From: an uncultured Opitutales bacterium
GTDB taxonomy: Bacteria; Verrucomicrobiota; Verrucomicrobiia; Opitutales; Seribacteraceae
NCBI GenBank assembly: GCA_943789375.1
Contig: CALSTX010000004.1
Span: 1-57,500 of the forward strand
DNA length: 57,500 bases
Direction of reading: 5' to 3'
Of the stretch, positions 1 through 9,275 are shown piece after piece. A program made the translations under genes and the position numbers. A model generated the notes under the pieces. The model was given only the letters and a program-made list of their open reading frames with translations, was not told where the DNA came from and searched no databases. The stretch's first letter is position 1, and the number at the start of each line of letters is the position of its first letter.

Positions 1-661
1 CATGTGTGAAATAACCTACAAAATGCCCAAGTTGGTTTAGAACGACTTTCGGTTTAAAAAAATAATATGAGCCAGTTGCATATTCAAGCAACCATTCCCA
101 GTCTTCCACGTTACGGACAGATGAATAATTACTTAGGCATGAAAGGTCTTGAAAACAGCTTTTTATATTAGCTGTATAGTTTTTTTTGAAGTTTTGGATA
201 GATACATTTCGGCACCTTGGCAGTTCATTGGTAAGTATTGACAATTTAGACCTTTGCATTGCAGTTTTAAAACCAAGTGCTTTGTAGTACCCCTTGATCC
301 CCACAAGATAAAGTAAATCTACTGAGAGTTTCTTACCCAAAGACTCAATTCCTTCCATGAGTTTTCTTCCAATTCCTCTGTTTTGCATTTCATTTTTTAC
401 GGCAAAGGGACCTACAGTCATCGCCTTGGCGATTGTATTAAAATATCTGATATTCCTTGTGGAAACTACAGCAACTGCAACTGGTTTTCCGTTCTTCTCA
501 ATAATTACGAAATTAGGGTGTTTGGATAAATACCCGTTGAAAAAAGCGGTTTTAGTATTTTGGGCAATGAGTTTGTCATTAAAGGCATTTTCTAGGAGAA
601 CAAAGATTTCTTTTGCATATGATACCTCCTGGGATTTTTTAAACTTCAGTTCTAAATTCAA
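1..661 (-). CDS. GNAT-family N-acetyltransferase (3' end beyond window)
   Basis: The minus-strand frame is open to the window edge and encodes a GNAT acyltransferase fold. The acetyl-CoA binding motif A is visible as GPFAVKNEMQNRGIGRKLME (R/Q-x-x-G-x-G/A pattern), followed by the beta5 segment VGIKGYYKALGFKTA typical of the family. No ATG lies ahead of the conserved part. The best start is TTG at 661, whose bases overlap the TGA stop of the preceding aminotransferase (TTGA), with GAAAGGA just upstream, so translation is probably coupled. The likely role, inferred from context, is N-acylation of the amino sugar made by the adjacent DegT-type aminotransferase. The C-terminal part is missing, so length cannot be judged. 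Confidence 0.75.
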   Translation of the reverse strand, partial: MNLELKFKKSQEVSYAKEIFVLLENAFNDKLIAQNTKTAFFNGYLSKHPNFVIIEKNGKPVAVAVVSTRNIRYFNTIAKAMTVGPFAVKNEMQNRGIGRKLMEGIESLGKKLSVDLLYLVGIKGYYKALGFKTAMQRSKLSILTNELPRCRNVSIQNFKKNYTANIKSCFQDLSCLSNYSSVRNVEDWEWLLEYATGSYYFFKPKVVLNQLGHFVGYFTH

Positions 662-1817
662 TTTGTCCTTTCAAACCAATCAATAAGTTGGTTCAGGTTT
701 TTTTTGTTACACGGCGGATGGACATAAATTTCAAGTGTTTTTTGTGGACAGTGCTTGTTTACGATTGGTAAATTTAATTTACTATAGATTACATTTCTCA
801 TCTTGCCATCGTATTGGGGATGTTTCCATGGTAGTCCCCTTGCTGGTTCCGTTTTGGGATTAAAATGTGGATGCTGATGCAGGGGAGACCATGTTTCGCG
901 TATTGGGATGCCATCTGCTTGTAAATTTAAAATATCATCTTTTGAACTTTTCCAGGAATCCAATATGTCCATTAGAATTGCATGGTAGACTCCTTTTTCG
1001 TTTTGTCGTGCGAGCCTGACTTTTACTTTCGGATTTGATTTTAATTTGGAGGCGAGGTGCACAGCGTTTTCCCGACGAACTTCATTTTGTTTTTCGATGT
1101 TGGCAAGACCGCATTGGCCTAATGCTCCGGCAAACTCTGTCATTCTGTAATTGTAACTGAGTTCTTCATGACCAAAAGACCTGAGTCTAAAAACTTTTTC
1201 TGCAATTTTATCATTATCAGTACAAAGTAATCCTCCATCGCCAACGCTAAGTGATTTTCTCTGGTGTAAAGCTAAAAACAGATATTTCTCCGAAAGTACC
1301 GACTTTTTTGCCATCTACCTCAGCACCGTGTGCGTGAGATGAATCTTCGATTAAGGGTATTCCATGCCTGATGCATATGTTGTGGATTTCTTGGATTTTA
1401 GCAGGGTAACCGAACATGTGCGTAATTATGACTGCCTTTGTTAACGAAGTAATTTTCGTCTCCAAGTCTTGTGGGCAAAGCCCAAGAGATTCTTTTTCGA
1501 TATCACAAAATACAGGAACTGCGTTTTGCATGAGAATGCAGGATGCCGTAGAGATCCAAGAATAAGATGTAACCACTACCTCGTCACCCACACCAATATC
1601 AAGAGAAGCAAGTGCAAGGTGAAGAGCTTGTGTCGCATTCCCTAAACCTAAGCAGTGCTTTACTCCGAGATAATTTGCATATTGTCCTTCAAAAGTTCGA
1701 ACTTCCTTATCTGCGAAAAGTTGATTTGATTTCAATGACTCGATTTACGGCAATCTTCTCCTCCTCTCCATACCTAGGCCATGATTTCCATTGTTTTTTG
1801 GTTGAGTTTGTCTTCAT
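658..1817 (-). pseudogene. DegT/DnrJ/EryC1/StrS sugar aminotransferase, two +1 frameshifts
   Basis: PLP-dependent aminotransferase acting on keto-sugar nucleotides. Three reading frames join into one family-length protein of about 385 residues. It starts at ATG 1817 (MKTNSTKKQWKSWPRYGEEE), continues with NQLFADKEVRTFEGQYANYL, and ends with HQRKSLSVGDGG, which holds the PLP Schiff-base lysine. One extra base lies in the T run at 1730-1732 (plus strand) and another at 1267. Removing both restores a continuous alignable frame. Other family marks are GNATQALHLAL and the Asp of LIEDSSHAHGAE. The gene sits between a carbamoyltransferase and a GNAT acyltransferase, so a carbamoylated N-acyl amino sugar is plausible. 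Insertion-only lesions may be sequence errors and not real decay. Confidence 0.8.
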
Positions 1818-1856
1818 GTTTGGAATCTATTAGCAAAACTGCATTTCATATTCAAT

Positions 1857-3875
1857 TTATCGTAGTTTGTTTTGGTCTGAATCGGGGGCGAATAGTTGCT
1901 CGAAAGTACTTTCAAAAAGCATTTTGGGTTTGCCACTCATTGAGAACCTTTTGGTGTAGGCGTTTTTCCTTTTCTTCAGGTAATCCGATGGATGCCCAAG
2001 AAGAGATTTGATTTTATTGAGGATCTTTTCATTTGAAGATCTTTCCACAATGAAGGGGCCAATAACAATTCCATCCAAGGATGTAATTGCAAAAAACTCT
2101 ATCAACCTATCTGGTGTCTCTATCATGGATTCACCAGACATGTTAAGCGATGTATTTACACAAATCCCAAGCCCTCTTTTTTTCTTTATTGATTTTAATA
2201 AAGAATAATAAAAGTCCTGTTCTTTATTAATGACTTGCACTCTTGCTTTTCCGTTTTTGTGAACAATCGCTGGAACATTGCTACGTAGGTGTTTGGAGAC
2301 TTCTAGGGCGGAAAGCATCGAATTAGTTGCATATCGTGAATTAATTCCAAAAAAAGATTTTAAATCATCATTAATTACCATTGGAGCAAAAGGTCTGAAG
2401 TCTTCCCTGAATTTTATTTCAGAGTTGATTCTTGGCCATGTTTTTGATGAAAAAGCATTTCCTAAAATTGACCTTTGCCCAAGTGCTCTAGGACCAATTT
2501 CATAAGAGTCTTTAAGTATTCCAATCACATGATCGCTTAATATAAGATCAGCAACCTCTTCAATTTTGAAGAAACGATAATTCAGTTTGAATGAATTTAG
2601 AATCTTTGATATTTCTTGATCAGAAAATTTATTGTTGTAGTTGTTTACATCAGTAATAGAGAATCGAATGTTCTTATTAACTTTTGATATGTCATTTTTA
2701 ATTTTTTTTGTATTTGCAATAGAAAGTGCGGCTCCTAGTGCAGTACCGTCATCTCCAGAAGCAGGAAATATATCATAATTACTTGTCAATGGGAAAAGTT
2801 TACCGTTCATGACGCAATTTAATGCCACCCCACCACTAAAAAAAACATGATTCGAATTTGTTATCGATTTGGCAGCATTTAGTAGTTCGGCAGCAGCTTT
2901 TTCTAATGCCTTTTGTGCAGAAAAAGCAATGTTTTGTAGTCTTTCTTCTCTCCAAAGGCTTGAGGGTGGTCCAATAACTTCTTTAGTGTAAGATGTTAGT
3001 GATAACGGTTCTACATCAGAGACATGAATTAGATCAGTATTAAACTTTATATCGAAATCCATTGAGACATTAATCATGTTTCTGAAAATATCATCAAAAA
3101 CAGGCGATCCATAAGCTGAAAGACCCATAAGTTTACCTGGTCCGCTTTCGCGATTAAATCCACAGTATTCTACAAATAAATTGTAGAAAGACCCCAAGGA
3201 AAACGGATGTTTGATTTTCCTCATAGGTTCAATTTTGTTTGATTTAAATCGATTCATTTTCCAAAGAGTTGTGGTATCAAATTCCCCTCTGCCATCCCAA
3301 GTAATTACAGCACATTCATTTAGACTGGAATTTAAAGCTAAGCTTGCATGGCATTGGTGATGATTTACTCCAATTATTGGAATTCCTTCAAAAACCTCAT
3401 TAGTTTTTTTTATCAAATTTAATTCAATCAAAACTTGATTAACTAGATAGCACAACTTTTTCTTAAAATATAACTTACGGTCACCGTTTTTTAAATTTAA
3501 GGAATTAATAAGACAATTAATTTCATCTCTCTTTAAGTCTATAATTTGTCTGTCTGTCACAAACTTGCTTAAACTAAGCATATCATTGAGTAATAGTTGC
3601 ATTGGTTCTCTAAGTGATTCCTCATACTCTGCGAAGTAATTTAAGGGTGGGCACAGAAATTCTTTTATGTCTCTAGATAATGCAATTGAACTTATTGATT
3701 TTAGATTTATGATCTTCTTTAGTTTCTCTGCACTTGCTATTGGGAAACCATAATGATGAGGTATTCCAGAATGCCTGTCTTCAGTGAAAAAATAGTCTAA
3801 CTCGGGTGTATCAATATGTAACGCCACAAGAGAACTATCATGAAGGCTTCCGTTAATTCCTAATGTATAACTCAT
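1857..3875 (-). CDS. NodU/CmcH/TobZ-family carbamoyltransferase
   Basis: A 672-residue enzyme that transfers a carbamoyl group from carbamoyl phosphate (through carbamoyl-AMP) to a hydroxyl, usually on a sugar. The N-terminal Kae1-like domain shows the metal-binding VNHHQCHAS at residues 170-178, WDGRG near 193 and SGGVALN at 348-354. The C-terminal carbamoyl-transfer domain shows IGPRALGQRSILG from 460 and FRPFAP at 493-498. The length is slightly above the usual 550-620. It lies in the glycan operon directly upstream of the aminotransferase, with a 39-base gap, so a sugar O-carbamoylation role is inferred. The 160-base gap before it is the longest inside the operon and could hold an internal promoter, but I see no convincing -35/-10 pair. 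Confidence 0.9.
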   Translation of the reverse strand: MSYTLGINGSLHDSSLVALHIDTPELDYFFTEDRHSGIPHHYGFPIASAEKLKKIINLKSISSIALSRDIKEFLCPPLNYFAEYEESLREPMQLLLNDMLSLSKFVTDRQIIDLKRDEINCLINSLNLKNGDRKLYFKKKLCYLVNQVLIELNLIKKTNEVFEGIPIIGVNHHQCHASLALNSSLNECAVITWDGRGEFDTTTLWKMNRFKSNKIEPMRKIKHPFSLGSFYNLFVEYCGFNRESGPGKLMGLSAYGSPVFDDIFRNMINVSMDFDIKFNTDLIHVSDVEPLSLTSYTKEVIGPPSSLWREERLQNIAFSAQKALEKAAAELLNAAKSITNSNHVFFSGGVALNCVMNGKLFPLTSNYDIFPASGDDGTALGAALSIANTKKIKNDISKVNKNIRFSITDVNNYNNKFSDQEISKILNSFKLNYRFFKIEEVADLILSDHVIGILKDSYEIGPRALGQRSILGNAFSSKTWPRINSEIKFREDFRPFAPMVINDDLKSFFGINSRYATNSMLSALEVSKHLRSNVPAIVHKNGKARVQVINKEQDFYYSLLKSIKKKRGLGICVNTSLNMSGESMIETPDRLIEFFAITSLDGIVIGPFIVERSSNEKILNKIKSLLGHPSDYLKKRKNAYTKRFSMSGKPKMLFESTFEQLFAPDSDQNKLR

Positions 3876-4035
3876 TTCTCGGGGAAATATTTCTTTTATT
3901 TTTGTCTAGGGATAACTTATCGCTGTAGGCATGTTAGTGTTACGATTGTTTTTTTGTCACAATAAAATACTGTTTTCATCTTACATTATTTGTATCTTTC
4001 TCAATATCATACTGCTTGTCTTGTAGGATTATCTA

Positions 4036-5077
4036 TTAGATATTTTGAAAGCAAATCAATGAATGTGTACTTTTCCCTTCTTTCATGAACTTAATCCCGC
4101 TATTGATGTCATCTATTTTATATCTGTGACTGATAAAGTTACCTAATTCAATACACCCGCTGTCAATCATTCTTAGGTACTTGGGTATGTCCACATCTGG
4201 AACGCTTTGGCCGCCTTCCGAACCAATGATACTTTTTCCCAGATGGAGGGGGAGGGTGTTGATGCTTATTTTTTGATCGAATCGCATGACCCCAAACAGT
4301 ATGCATTTACCATTAGGAGAGGTGATTTTGTATGCCTTTTCAATTATCTCGGCTTTCCCCCGTTCCTTCAATGACAACATCGACTTCCGGGGTGCCCAAA
4401 ATAGTGAGCAGTTCTTCCTCCAAATTTTGCTGCTTGCAGTTGACTGCATGCGTTGCCCCGCAAATTTGAGCAGTCTTTAATTTATGTTCAACAATATCAA
4501 CTGCGATTATTGGGTTTGCTCCCGCAAGCTTGGCTCCAAGCACTACTCCTAATCCAATTCCTCCTATCCCGATTATACAGACTGACTGTCCGATTTTTAC
4601 TTTAGCATCATTGTTAATAATACCAAAGCCGGTAGTAATCGTATCTGCCATGAGGGCAGAGACTTCATGTCCATATTTGGGGTCAATGGGAGTAAGCCTA
4701 TTTTCTGAGATTATGGAATATTCACTGAATGTCGTAATATGACCGGCACTTACCTTTTTACCTTTCCAATTATAACTAGGGTATGGTCCGGACATTCCGG
4801 ATGCGGGGCGCCAATGACATACTACATGATCTCCTTCTTTTACTCGGCTAACCATAGGTCCCGTTTCTCTTACAATTGCACCCGCTTCATGCCCCAACAA
4901 ATGAGGCAAGAAAGAGTCGGGTCCTTTGGTCCCGTCTATTTCTCCAATTTGTGAACCACAAATTCGGGTAGCCTTTATTTCGACGAGTACTTTTCCAGGA
5001 TCGATTTTTGGAATATCGATTTCGTCTACAATAAGGTCTTTTTTTTGTTCAACTAGAATAGCAGCTTTGGTCTTCAT
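4036..5077 (-). pseudogene. Zinc-type alcohol dehydrogenase (MDR family), one +1 frameshift
   Basis: Medium-chain dehydrogenase of about 346 residues, expected to oxidise or reduce an alcohol or carbonyl with NAD(P). The catalytic zinc ligands Cys40 and His63-Glu64 (GHEAG) and the Rossmann motif GIGGIG at 170-175 are visible. The four-cysteine structural zinc lobe is absent. The frame breaks in a run of five C at 4357-4361 (plus strand). Removing one base joins VDVVIEGTG to KAEIIEKAYKITSPNGKC and restores a full-length protein. The start ATG at 5077 overlaps the upstream methyltransferase stop by four bases (ATGA), so the pair is translationally coupled. Its position among sugar-modifying genes suggests oxidation of a sugar hydroxyl. 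A homopolymer length error is the likeliest cause of the break. Confidence 0.8.
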
Positions 5078-5745
5078 TCGAAAAAAATAAATGAATGGTC
5101 TCCAGTATAGCCCGCTAGATTAAACCACCATTCCCATTCTTTGGGCGTATTGAAGGCTTCGCAGGTAACTTGCCAGTAGAGCAGATTGGCTTTCTCCGCT
5201 TCGTTTCTGTACGATTCTACGCAAAGATATTTGTGTCTCTTGCCGACTCTTTCGAATTCGCTCAGGGCCAACTCTAGTTCATATGTATGCAGGTTGTGGA
5301 ATGTATTCAATGAATAGACCAAATCGAAATAATCGTCGGGCCAAGGCAAGGATTCAGCTCGTCCTTCCAATAGATGTTCGCGAACCTCTGGTTTCGAGTG
5401 TTCAATAGCGTAGTGAGAGATGTCAATCCCATGAATCTCTGCATTTGGCAGGACCTTGGTGAAATCATAAAGCATGAACCCCTTGCCGCAGCCAACATCC
5501 AATATTTTGGCATCTTCGGGTAGCTGGTAATGTTCATGAATGGCCCGAGCCACTTTCTCCCAACGACCTTCTATGATATTGATAGCCGCCATAATTGATC
5601 CGCCGTCACCGTCCCAGTAGTCGTATCCCCATTTTTTTGCAAGTTCCGCGGCTTTTCCCTTCGGGTACTCGGGGTCATTTACCCGGGCTAAATAATCACG
5701 GTCGGTGGTTTTGTGGACTGCTGAAATGAAATCCATATAGGCCAT
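5074..5745 (-). CDS. Class I SAM-dependent methyltransferase
   Basis: A 223-residue methyltransferase with motif I ILDVGCGKG (residues 81-89), the acidic residue after beta2 (HGIDIS) and a motif IV/post-motif region of the type FDLVYSLNTFHNLH. The N-terminal region DYWDGDGGS is seen in methyltransferases of surface-glycan clusters. I chose ATG 5745 because an upstream TTG at 5754 would only add three residues inside the preceding gene. The stop overlaps the dehydrogenase start (ATGA). Substrate is unknown; methylation of the cluster's sugar is inferred from context. Confidence 0.85.
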   Translation of the reverse strand: MAYMDFISAVHKTTDRDYLARVNDPEYPKGKAAELAKKWGYDYWDGDGGSIMAAINIIEGRWEKVARAIHEHYQLPEDAKILDVGCGKGFMLYDFTKVLPNAEIHGIDISHYAIEHSKPEVREHLLEGRAESLPWPDDYFDLVYSLNTFHNLHTYELELALSEFERVGKRHKYLCVESYRNEAEKANLLYWQVTCEAFNTPKEWEWWFNLAGYTGDHSFIFFE

Positions 5746-5746
5746 T

Positions 5747-6763
5747 TTAAGCAACTTTTCTCATTTTTATCGGAGACGAGGAAAAATAATCTTCGGCGAT
5801 TTTTAACTGATGACGTTTTTGTTTTTCCATTTCTGTTACATTGGTCGAAAAAGATCTCCTATGTTTTCCTTCCGGTAAAAATTCATTCAAAATAATGCAG
5901 CACCATTTCAAGCGATATAGGGAGTAGAATAATGGAATATAATTTTGAAGCTCTGTTAATTTAGTAAATTGACCGATTGATTCCTCGATAAATGCTCCGA
6001 GCCATTCGATTGGAACTGGTAATCTAGGCTGACAAAAAAAATCACAAATCATTTTAACGGGATGATCCCAACCAGCATATTCGAAATCGACAAATCTCAA
6101 ACGGTTCTGGCGATCGATCAACATGTTATGGAAGCCAAAATCCGAGGGTGACAAAAATCGCTGCTCTTTTGTATTGGAAAAAGGGATCATCGTCGCATGA
6201 AATTTTTTTTCAATACTGTCTAAGCTTGGTGATAATTTTTCCTGTACGAAAGCGAGCACTTCAGCATTGATGTCTTGATTGTTTGGAATGCGAGACAGTT
6301 TTTCAATCCTTCTACTAACGCATTTAAGATGAGCCATCGGATTAAAGCATGCTTCGGAGGCGTTATTCAATGCGAGTGCTTCCACGCAATTTTTATTTTG
6401 GTTCAGGCGGTTGAAGAAACGAGCTGCTTCCAAAACGCGTGACAATGTAAGGTCTTCTTTACTACACTTTACTCCATCGATGTACTCAAAAAGAGCAATC
6501 CCTGCATCAGGATCACATATCAAGACTTTGGCCCCTTCTGAAATTTTTCGAGATTGAACAAAGCTGCAAAAATCAAATTCGCCTAGCAGGCGATTCCGTG
6601 AATCATCGTCGCTCTGAAAATATTCTTTTAGAAAGTAGCGTGTCATTGTAGTGTCAACTTTGTAACCACGGTTGTTTCTGCCGCCTTTGATTTCAGTGAG
6701 TTTGAATTGGCCATGTTCGCCGATATCGAAAAGCAATTTTTGAACAATTTTATTTTGTACCAT
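5747..6763 (-). CDS. APH/choline-kinase-like phosphotransferase
   Basis: A 338-residue protein of the aminoglycoside-phosphotransferase fold, which phosphorylates hydroxyl groups of small molecules. The N-lobe shows a glycine-rich segment GGRNNRGYKV (27-36) and a Lys in YFLKEYF (about 46). The catalytic loop is SPSDFGFHN with Asp208, and the metal-binding acidic motif is FVDFEYAGWDHP with Asp226. The catalytic loop has Pro in place of the usual His two residues before the Asp. It is flanked by a HAD phosphatase and a methyltransferase in the same operon. A role in phosphorylating a sugar or alcohol intermediate of the glycan is inferred; the substrate cannot be read from sequence. Confidence 0.8.
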   Translation of the reverse strand: MVQNKIVQKLLFDIGEHGQFKLTEIKGGRNNRGYKVDTTMTRYFLKEYFQSDDDSRNRLLGEFDFCSFVQSRKISEGAKVLICDPDAGIALFEYIDGVKCSKEDLTLSRVLEAARFFNRLNQNKNCVEALALNNASEACFNPMAHLKCVSRRIEKLSRIPNNQDINAEVLAFVQEKLSPSLDSIEKKFHATMIPFSNTKEQRFLSPSDFGFHNMLIDRQNRLRFVDFEYAGWDHPVKMICDFFCQPRLPVPIEWLGAFIEESIGQFTKLTELQNYIPLFYSLYRLKWCCIILNEFLPEGKHRRSFSTNVTEMEKQKRHQLKIAEDYFSSSPIKMRKVA

Positions 6764-6789
6764 TCTATTAATTTTTCAAAAGACTAGTT

Positions 6790-7392
6790 TCAAGAAACTT
6801 CAGATAATATATCTTGCCAAGATTCAAACCTGCGAAGTTTATTAATTCCTTGGTAATTTTTTGCCGGGTCAAAAAGCCAACGGCTAACGTTTCCCGGAAA
6901 ATTGGGACGGAGAAGAAATTCGGGTAAATCATCAATGAAATGTGTGCATCCGCACGTTCTGATTCTTTCGATCTTTTGCTCTTTGGTCGTCTCAAAGAAA
7001 ACCCGGTTCCTCTCGATGCCGCCATTTTCTGAATCATGAAATCGTTGATTTTCAAGCCAAGAATAAGCCGCTTTGTGGAGATCATATTTTTCTCCCATGA
7101 ACGGATGGCGAGTTTTGTGACTGATTATAAAAAGGGGAATCTCCGTTTCCTTGCAAAAATGGAAAAAATCGAGGACGCCGGGGTAGGGCATGCACGAATC
7201 CATTTTGGATCCATAAACCAAACCCTGCATTTTCGTCCATTCGTCTTCTCTTCCATCATCTCGAAGATAGTTTCTTACTGCATCTTTGGAGGTAGCTAGA
7301 CCTTTTGGTATGAGATCCTGCTCGAGTGCAATTCGATGAAAAATTCCGTCGTAGCAAACGATCGTATTGTCAAAATCGATGCCTAAGAGCAT
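6790..7392 (-). CDS. HAD-superfamily phosphatase-like protein
   Basis: A 200-residue haloacid-dehalogenase fold protein. Motif I is DFDNT (Asp6 nucleophile, Asp8 acid/base), motif II is Ser91 in ISHKT, the conserved Lys is in TTKEQK near 140, and motif III is FIDDLPE (Asp154, Asp155). The Asp at nucleophile+2 fits a phosphatase. A helical cap-like insert lies between motifs I and II. It does not resemble GmhB heptose bisphosphatase, whose motif I is of the DRDGT type. It sits between a methyltransferase and an APH-like kinase in the glycan operon, so removal of a phosphate from an intermediate is a reasonable inference. Confidence 0.8.
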   Translation of the reverse strand: MLLGIDFDNTIVCYDGIFHRIALEQDLIPKGLATSKDAVRNYLRDDGREDEWTKMQGLVYGSKMDSCMPYPGVLDFFHFCKETEIPLFIISHKTRHPFMGEKYDLHKAAYSWLENQRFHDSENGGIERNRVFFETTKEQKIERIRTCGCTHFIDDLPEFLLRPNFPGNVSRWLFDPAKNYQGINKLRRFESWQDILSEVS

Positions 7393-7402
7393 TTGGGATC
7401 AA

Positions 7403-8302
7403 TTAAAAGTTACTGTCTAAGTGGATGTAGTGGTCGCTGTTAAAAGGAAGGTAGTCAAGTTTCTGTGGTGATAGACTGGAAAATAAAGGCCTCTCTGTTT
7501 TTTGAAATTCAAAGTATCTTTTACGCCAATCAATAACCTCTTAATCAAAATATTGCATTTGAATCGGATTTTTATTGCTGGATGATGTTGATTTCTTTTG
7601 AGCAATTACAATTACATGCATCAGTCCATTTATCGATTTACAAGCACCAACTATATTGTAACTCTTATTCAATGTGAAGTACGGCTGCCATGCATAAAGC
7701 TCCGTTTCAAATTCAAAATTTGATTTTCCCTCCTCTTTTGCAATTGTGACGTAGACTTTGCAATCCGAGAATTCGTTTATCGCGTAATAACTAAAGAACC
7801 ACTCAGGAGAAAACATCATAAAGGCACCAGGGACACTTCCCGCACATTCAATATGCAATATTCTTCCTTCTGGTTTGAGCATATCAGAAGTATTGCGGAT
7901 GAATGAAACAGGATCAAAACAGTTATCCATACAACTTCAGTTGTAGATGAAATCAAACTTGTTGTGAAGTGACTGTGGAATTGGCACGTTCATGTCTTGA
8001 ATGACTGAAGCACCTTCGTAATCCGAGCGATCCAAGCAAAAATATTCTGCTTCCGAAAAACAGGCTATCAAGTCACTGTCAAGCAGGGTATTATTTGAAT
8101 GTTTTGTGAGCTTTTCGAATTGCTGGTTGTCATACAATGATTGCAATCGTGAAGTTGGAAGACCAAATTGTGAGAATATTTTGAATAATGTATCTTGTTC
8201 AATATTTACGGTATGCCTGCCAATTGAAAGATATTGTCCGGAAATACTTTTGAAGTTATTATCGTTTAGAAGAATTTTAAGAGCTTGTTTATTAAGTCCC
8301 AT
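7403..8302 (-). pseudogene. SAM-dependent methyltransferase with two in-frame stop codons
   Basis: One continuous frame of 300 codons from ATG 8302 to TAA 7403-7405 is interrupted by TGA at 7937-7939 and TAA at 7541-7543, with no frameshift. The parts read as one protein: an N-terminal segment with YLSIGRHTVNIEQDTLF, a central SAM-fold segment (FIYN-stop-SCMDNCFDPVSF, then MLKPEGRILHIECAG) and a C-terminal tail DWRKRYFEFQKTERP...FNSDHYIHLDSNF. The tail is conserved-looking and runs to 10 bases before the HAD gene. Each stop is explained by one base substitution (for example GGA to TGA). The product would be a methyltransferase for the cluster's sugar. It is either a recent pseudogene or miscalled bases; stop-codon readthrough is possible but unsupported. 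Confidence 0.75.
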
Positions 8303-8348
8303 ATTTGACTATGTTTTCGGGGAATATATTTTTTATAAAATCTTTTAC

Positions 8349-9275
8349 CTAGATCTCTAGTAGTCGATTTTCAAGGAGATCGGCTATGGATTTAGGAGTT
8401 AACCCTGTTTGCTTGCGCAAATAAGACTGAGATCCAGTGAGGTGAAAAAATTTATCAGGAGTGCCGATTCGGCAAAAATGAGCATTCATGGGACCATTGT
8501 CGGCGAGCCATTCTGCAATTGCTCCGCTTAAACCTCCAATTAGGCTATGTTCTTCGATGGTTGCAACCAAAGGGCAGGAGGTAAAAGCTTCTTTTAAAAG
8601 CTGGTTGTCTAATGGTTTGACCGTATGAAGGCTTACCACTTTTACGGAAATTCCGCGCTTTTTTAGTTTTTTGCCAGCTTCAATGGCAATGGGTAAGGTA
8701 TTGCCTGTATTAAGGAGGCAGATGTCTGAGCCTTCTTGTATGGTTATTCCTTTCCCGATCTCAAAATCCGGTGCAGATTCGTGTATGAGAGGCTCACCCT
8801 TTTTGCCTAGCCTTAAATATACAGGGTTGTTTTGTTTTATAATCGCATGTACTGCTGCCTCCACTTCAAAGGCATCTCCAGGACATATTACTGTCATTCC
8901 CGGTAAGTTTCTCATGAAAGCGATGTCTTCACAGGCATGGTGCGTGGATCCCAATGTAGCGTAAGAGTAGCCGGCACCCACTGCAACAATTGTGACCGGG
9001 GCATTATGGTAGCAGACATCGACACGGATTTGCTCGAGGCATCGGGTGGTAACGAAAGGGGTTATTGTATAAGTGAATGGCCGAAGACCGCATAATGCCA
9101 TTCCGGCGGCGACTCCCGTCATATTGGATTCGGCAACACCACAGTTGAAAAAACGATCGGGATAGGCAGTCTTAAATTTATCGAACATTCGGTTTCCAAT
9201 ATCACCCGAAAGAAGAGTAATACGAGGGTCTTTACTGGCTTCGGAAGTTATGGTCTTTGCAAAAGCGTTTCTCAT
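8349..9275 (-). CDS. Transketolase C-terminal subunit
   Basis: A 308-residue protein carrying the pyrimidine-binding and C-terminal domains of transketolase. GVAESNM with Glu49 is the residue that activates the thiamine diphosphate cofactor, and GSTHHACEDIAFMRNLPGM is a typical substrate-site segment. It pairs with the N-terminal subunit encoded immediately upstream; the ATG overlaps that gene's stop (ATGA, 9272-9275), which fits production of two equal subunits. Split transketolases of this size are known in surface-polysaccharide clusters and in archaea. Here it probably builds or extends a ketose precursor, such as a heptulose, for the exported sugar. That role is inferred. Confidence 0.9.
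   Translation of the reverse strand: MRNAFAKTITSEASKDPRITLLSGDIGNRMFDKFKTAYPDRFFNCGVAESNMTGVAAGMALCGLRPFTYTITPFVTTRCLEQIRVDVCYHNAPVTIVAVGAGYSYATLGSTHHACEDIAFMRNLPGMTVICPGDAFEVEAAVHAIIKQNNPVYLRLGKKGEPLIHESAPDFEIGKGITIQEGSDICLLNTGNTLPIAIEAGKKLKKRGISVKVVSLHTVKPLDNQLLKEAFTSCPLVATIEEHSLIGGLSGAIAEWLADNGPMNAHFCRIGTPDKFFHLTGSQSYLRKQTGLTPKSIADLLENRLLEI

Noticed and set aside
357..686. Plus-strand open frame of 109 codons
   Set aside because: It mirrors the minus-strand GNAT gene, which has a recognisable acetyl-CoA motif in the opposite frame.
7417..7605. Separate small minus-strand gene of 62 codons
   Set aside because: A different frame over the same bases continues the methyltransferase C-terminus (DWRKRYFEFQKTERP), which is the better reading.
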